DNA of 64,000 nucleotides. It comes from Lutibacter sp. HS1-25 (GTDB lineage Bacteria; Bacteroidota; Bacteroidia; Flavobacteriales; Flavobacteriaceae). Below the pieces are notes generated by a model. The model searched no databases. It saw only the letters and a program-made list of their open reading frames with translations, and was not told the DNA's origin. The stretch spans positions 273,002-337,001 of the forward strand of contig NZ_RHLN01000001.1 of NCBI RefSeq assembly GCF_004121075.1. Direction: 5' to 3'. Numbering within the stretch: the first letter of the stretch is position 1; every line of letters starts with the position of its first letter. This document shows positions 62,776 to 64,000 of this stretch, in pieces. Made by a program: the position numbers and the translations under genes.

Positions 62776-63529
62776 TGCAAACAGGTAAAATTTCACCTTT
62801 AACCAAACAGTATTTTTCAACCAAATCTGTTGAAAGTGTTTTAGAGTAATCAACTTCATTTACATTAAATCCAACAGCGCGTAAACGGTCAAAATAATCT
62901 TTTCCGTATACGCGAACGTGATCGTATTGCCCAAAATGTTTTTTGCGCTCTTCTTTAGATGTAATTGTAAAATCTTCGTAAGTTTTGTCTAAACTCAAAT
63001 CCTGCGGAATTTGAAATATGCCCATTCCGCCAGGTTTTAAAACACGATACAATTCGCTCATCGCTTTTTTATCATCTTCAATATGTTCTAAAACATGGTT
63101 GCAAAAAACAATGTCAAAAGTATTTTCTTCAAAAGGCAAATCGCAAATGTCAGCTTTTACATCTGCAATTGGAGAATACAAATCGGCTGTAATATAATCT
63201 AAGTTTTGTTGCTGCTTAAACAATTTTAAAAAGCATTGTTCTGGTGCCATATGCAGCACTTTTTTTGAAGCTGTAAAAAAATCGGTTTCATTTTTTAAAT
63301 ACAACCAAATTAACCTATGGCGTTCTAATGATAGTGTGCTGGGCGACAAAACATTTGGGCGTTGTTCGCCATAACCATAAGGTAAAAACTTTTTAAAACT
63401 TTTACCATCAATAGGATCTGTATAGGTATTTCCTTTTAAATAAAATGAAATTACAGGACGCACCCAATAACTCATTTTAATAAGTAAAGGTCTTGGTATG
63501 GTGTTTAAAACAGTTTTAAAAATTGGCAT
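62768..63529 (-). CDS. Class I SAM-dependent methyltransferase
   Basis: Rossmann-fold methyltransferase of 253 residues. The SAM-binding region is VLHMAPEQCF with DLYSPIADVKADICDLPF, and the characteristic FDIVFCNHVLEHIEDDKKAM follows, with LKPGGMGIFQIP next. The N-terminal GDYR-free part (1-85) is a lid. The segment MAPEQ instead of GCGxG shows a variant loop. The substrate is unknown. It lies 6 bases downstream of map on the same strand and overlaps apbE by 8 bases at the 3' end. Confidence 0.88.
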   Translation of the reverse strand: MPIFKTVLNTIPRPLLIKMSYWVRPVISFYLKGNTYTDPIDGKSFKKFLPYGYGEQRPNVLSPSTLSLERHRLIWLYLKNETDFFTASKKVLHMAPEQCFLKLFKQQQNLDYITADLYSPIADVKADICDLPFEENTFDIVFCNHVLEHIEDDKKAMSELYRVLKPGGMGIFQIPQDLSLDKTYEDFTITSKEERKKHFGQYDHVRVYGKDYFDRLRAVGFNVNEVDYSKTLSTDLVEKYCLVKGEILPVCTK

Positions 63530-63535
63530 TAAAAT

Positions 63536-64000
63536 CTATTGTCTAAATTCGTCTTCTTCAGTACTTTCAATTCCTAAAGCTTCATAAATATATTTAAAAG
63601 TAGACAGCAATTCAGGTTTTCCGTTAACAATGGCAACATCGTGTTCAAAATGAGCACTTGGTTTTCCATCTTTTGTTAAAATGGTCCAGCCATCTTTTAG
63701 TTGATTTATCTGGTGAGTTCCTAAATTTACCATAGGTTCAATTGCAACAACCATTCCTTCAACAAATTTTTTCCCTCTTCCTCTTTGGCCGTAGTTTGGC
63801 ATTTCAGGATCTTCGTGCATTGTTTTTCCCAATCCGTGTCCAACCAATTCGCGTACAATTCCGTAACCGTGTTTTTCACAGTAATTTTGTATGGCATATC
63901 CTACATCTCCAACGCGGTTTCCAGCTTTAAATTCACGAATGCCTTCGTACAAACTTTCTTTGGTAATTTGCAGTAATTTTTTTGTTTCAGGGTCAACTTC
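63536..64000 (-). CDS. map: Methionine aminopeptidase type I, 5' end cut by window
   Basis: Metal-dependent exopeptidase that removes the initiator Met. Only the C-terminal 154 residues lie inside the window; the frame stays open to base 64000. Visible are GHGLGKTMHEDP (metal-ligand His), GMVVAIEPMV (Glu) and AHFEHDVAIV (Glu), the standard PITA-bread active-site segments. It lies 6 bases before the methyltransferase gene, so they form a unit. The length of the missing N-terminus should be about 115 residues. Confidence 0.92.
   Translation of the reverse strand, partial: EVDPETKKLLQITKESLYEGIREFKAGNRVGDVGYAIQNYCEKHGYGIVRELVGHGLGKTMHEDPEMPNYGQRGRGKKFVEGMVVAIEPMVNLGTHQINQLKDGWTILTKDGKPSAHFEHDVAIVNGKPELLSTFKYIYEALGIESTEEDEFRQ

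Noticed and set aside
1..64000. tRNA or rRNA genes
   Set aside because: No cloverleaf with a TTCRA arm or conserved rRNA segment was seen in any gap on either strand.

Overview
The window comes from a strongly AT-rich member of the Bacteroidota, almost certainly Flavobacteriaceae. The evidence is an Na+-NQR operon, type IX secretion (T9SS) signals and a T9SS plug protein, families typical of flavobacteria (NRDE, DUF3667, DUF4286, LruC), many small outer-membrane beta-barrels, almost no Shine-Dalgarno sequences, and promoters of the Bacteroidota form TTG-N19-21-TAnnTTTG. No tRNA, rRNA, insertion sequence or CRISPR array was seen. Genus cannot be fixed from the sequence alone.

Layout. 1-8.5 kb: a truncated aspartate aminotransferase, a front-end fatty acid desaturase, rsmG, a 59-residue zinc-type protein, pruA, an NRDE protein overlapping a DUF3667 membrane protein tail to tail, apaG and the T9SS plug protein. 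8.7-14.8 kb: nqrABCDEF as one tight operon closed by a terminator. 14.8-18.2 kb: a small conserved protein, a single-domain response regulator and metG. 18.3-21.8 kb: an accessory-looking stretch with an LD-carboxypeptidase, a possible PD-(D/E)xK nuclease, a short-repeat array carrying a palindromic element, a D12-class adenine methyltransferase with a TTG start, and an overlapping glycosyltransferase. 21.8-35.7 kb: envelope proteins, an ArsC-like protein, DinB, ComF, glyS, tandem beta-barrel paralogues, an 1130-residue outer-membrane protein, an Ogt-type methyltransferase and TatD. 35.8-39.6 kb: a GNAT/ATP-grasp fusion, TonB, a retropepsin-like protein and tatA. 39.6-42.6 kb: a T9SS pectate lyase lying between two exact 29-bp direct repeats that copy the end of the neighbouring RNA methyltransferase gene, so it looks like an inserted islet, with a LacI-type operator upstream. 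42.6-64 kb: mutS, an LruC lipoprotein, a second SPOUT methyltransferase, mgtE-rsmA-DUF4286, a TPR protein, serS, ribF, a large secreted metalloprotease, an OmpA-family lipoprotein, apbE, a methyltransferase and a truncated map.

How genes work together. ApbE (62 kb) is expected to attach FMN to NqrB and NqrC, so the window holds both the sodium pump and its maturation enzyme. The plug protein belongs to the T9SS route that should export the pectate lyase and the metalloprotease, both of which end in type A sorting domains. rsmG, rsmA, two SPOUT methyltransferases and three aminoacyl-tRNA synthetases are translation housekeeping. The most unusual items are the pectate lyase islet with its repeat scar, the nuclease/methyltransferase/glycosyltransferase neighbourhood, two kinds of dispersed palindromic repeat, and the GNAT-ATP-grasp fusion.
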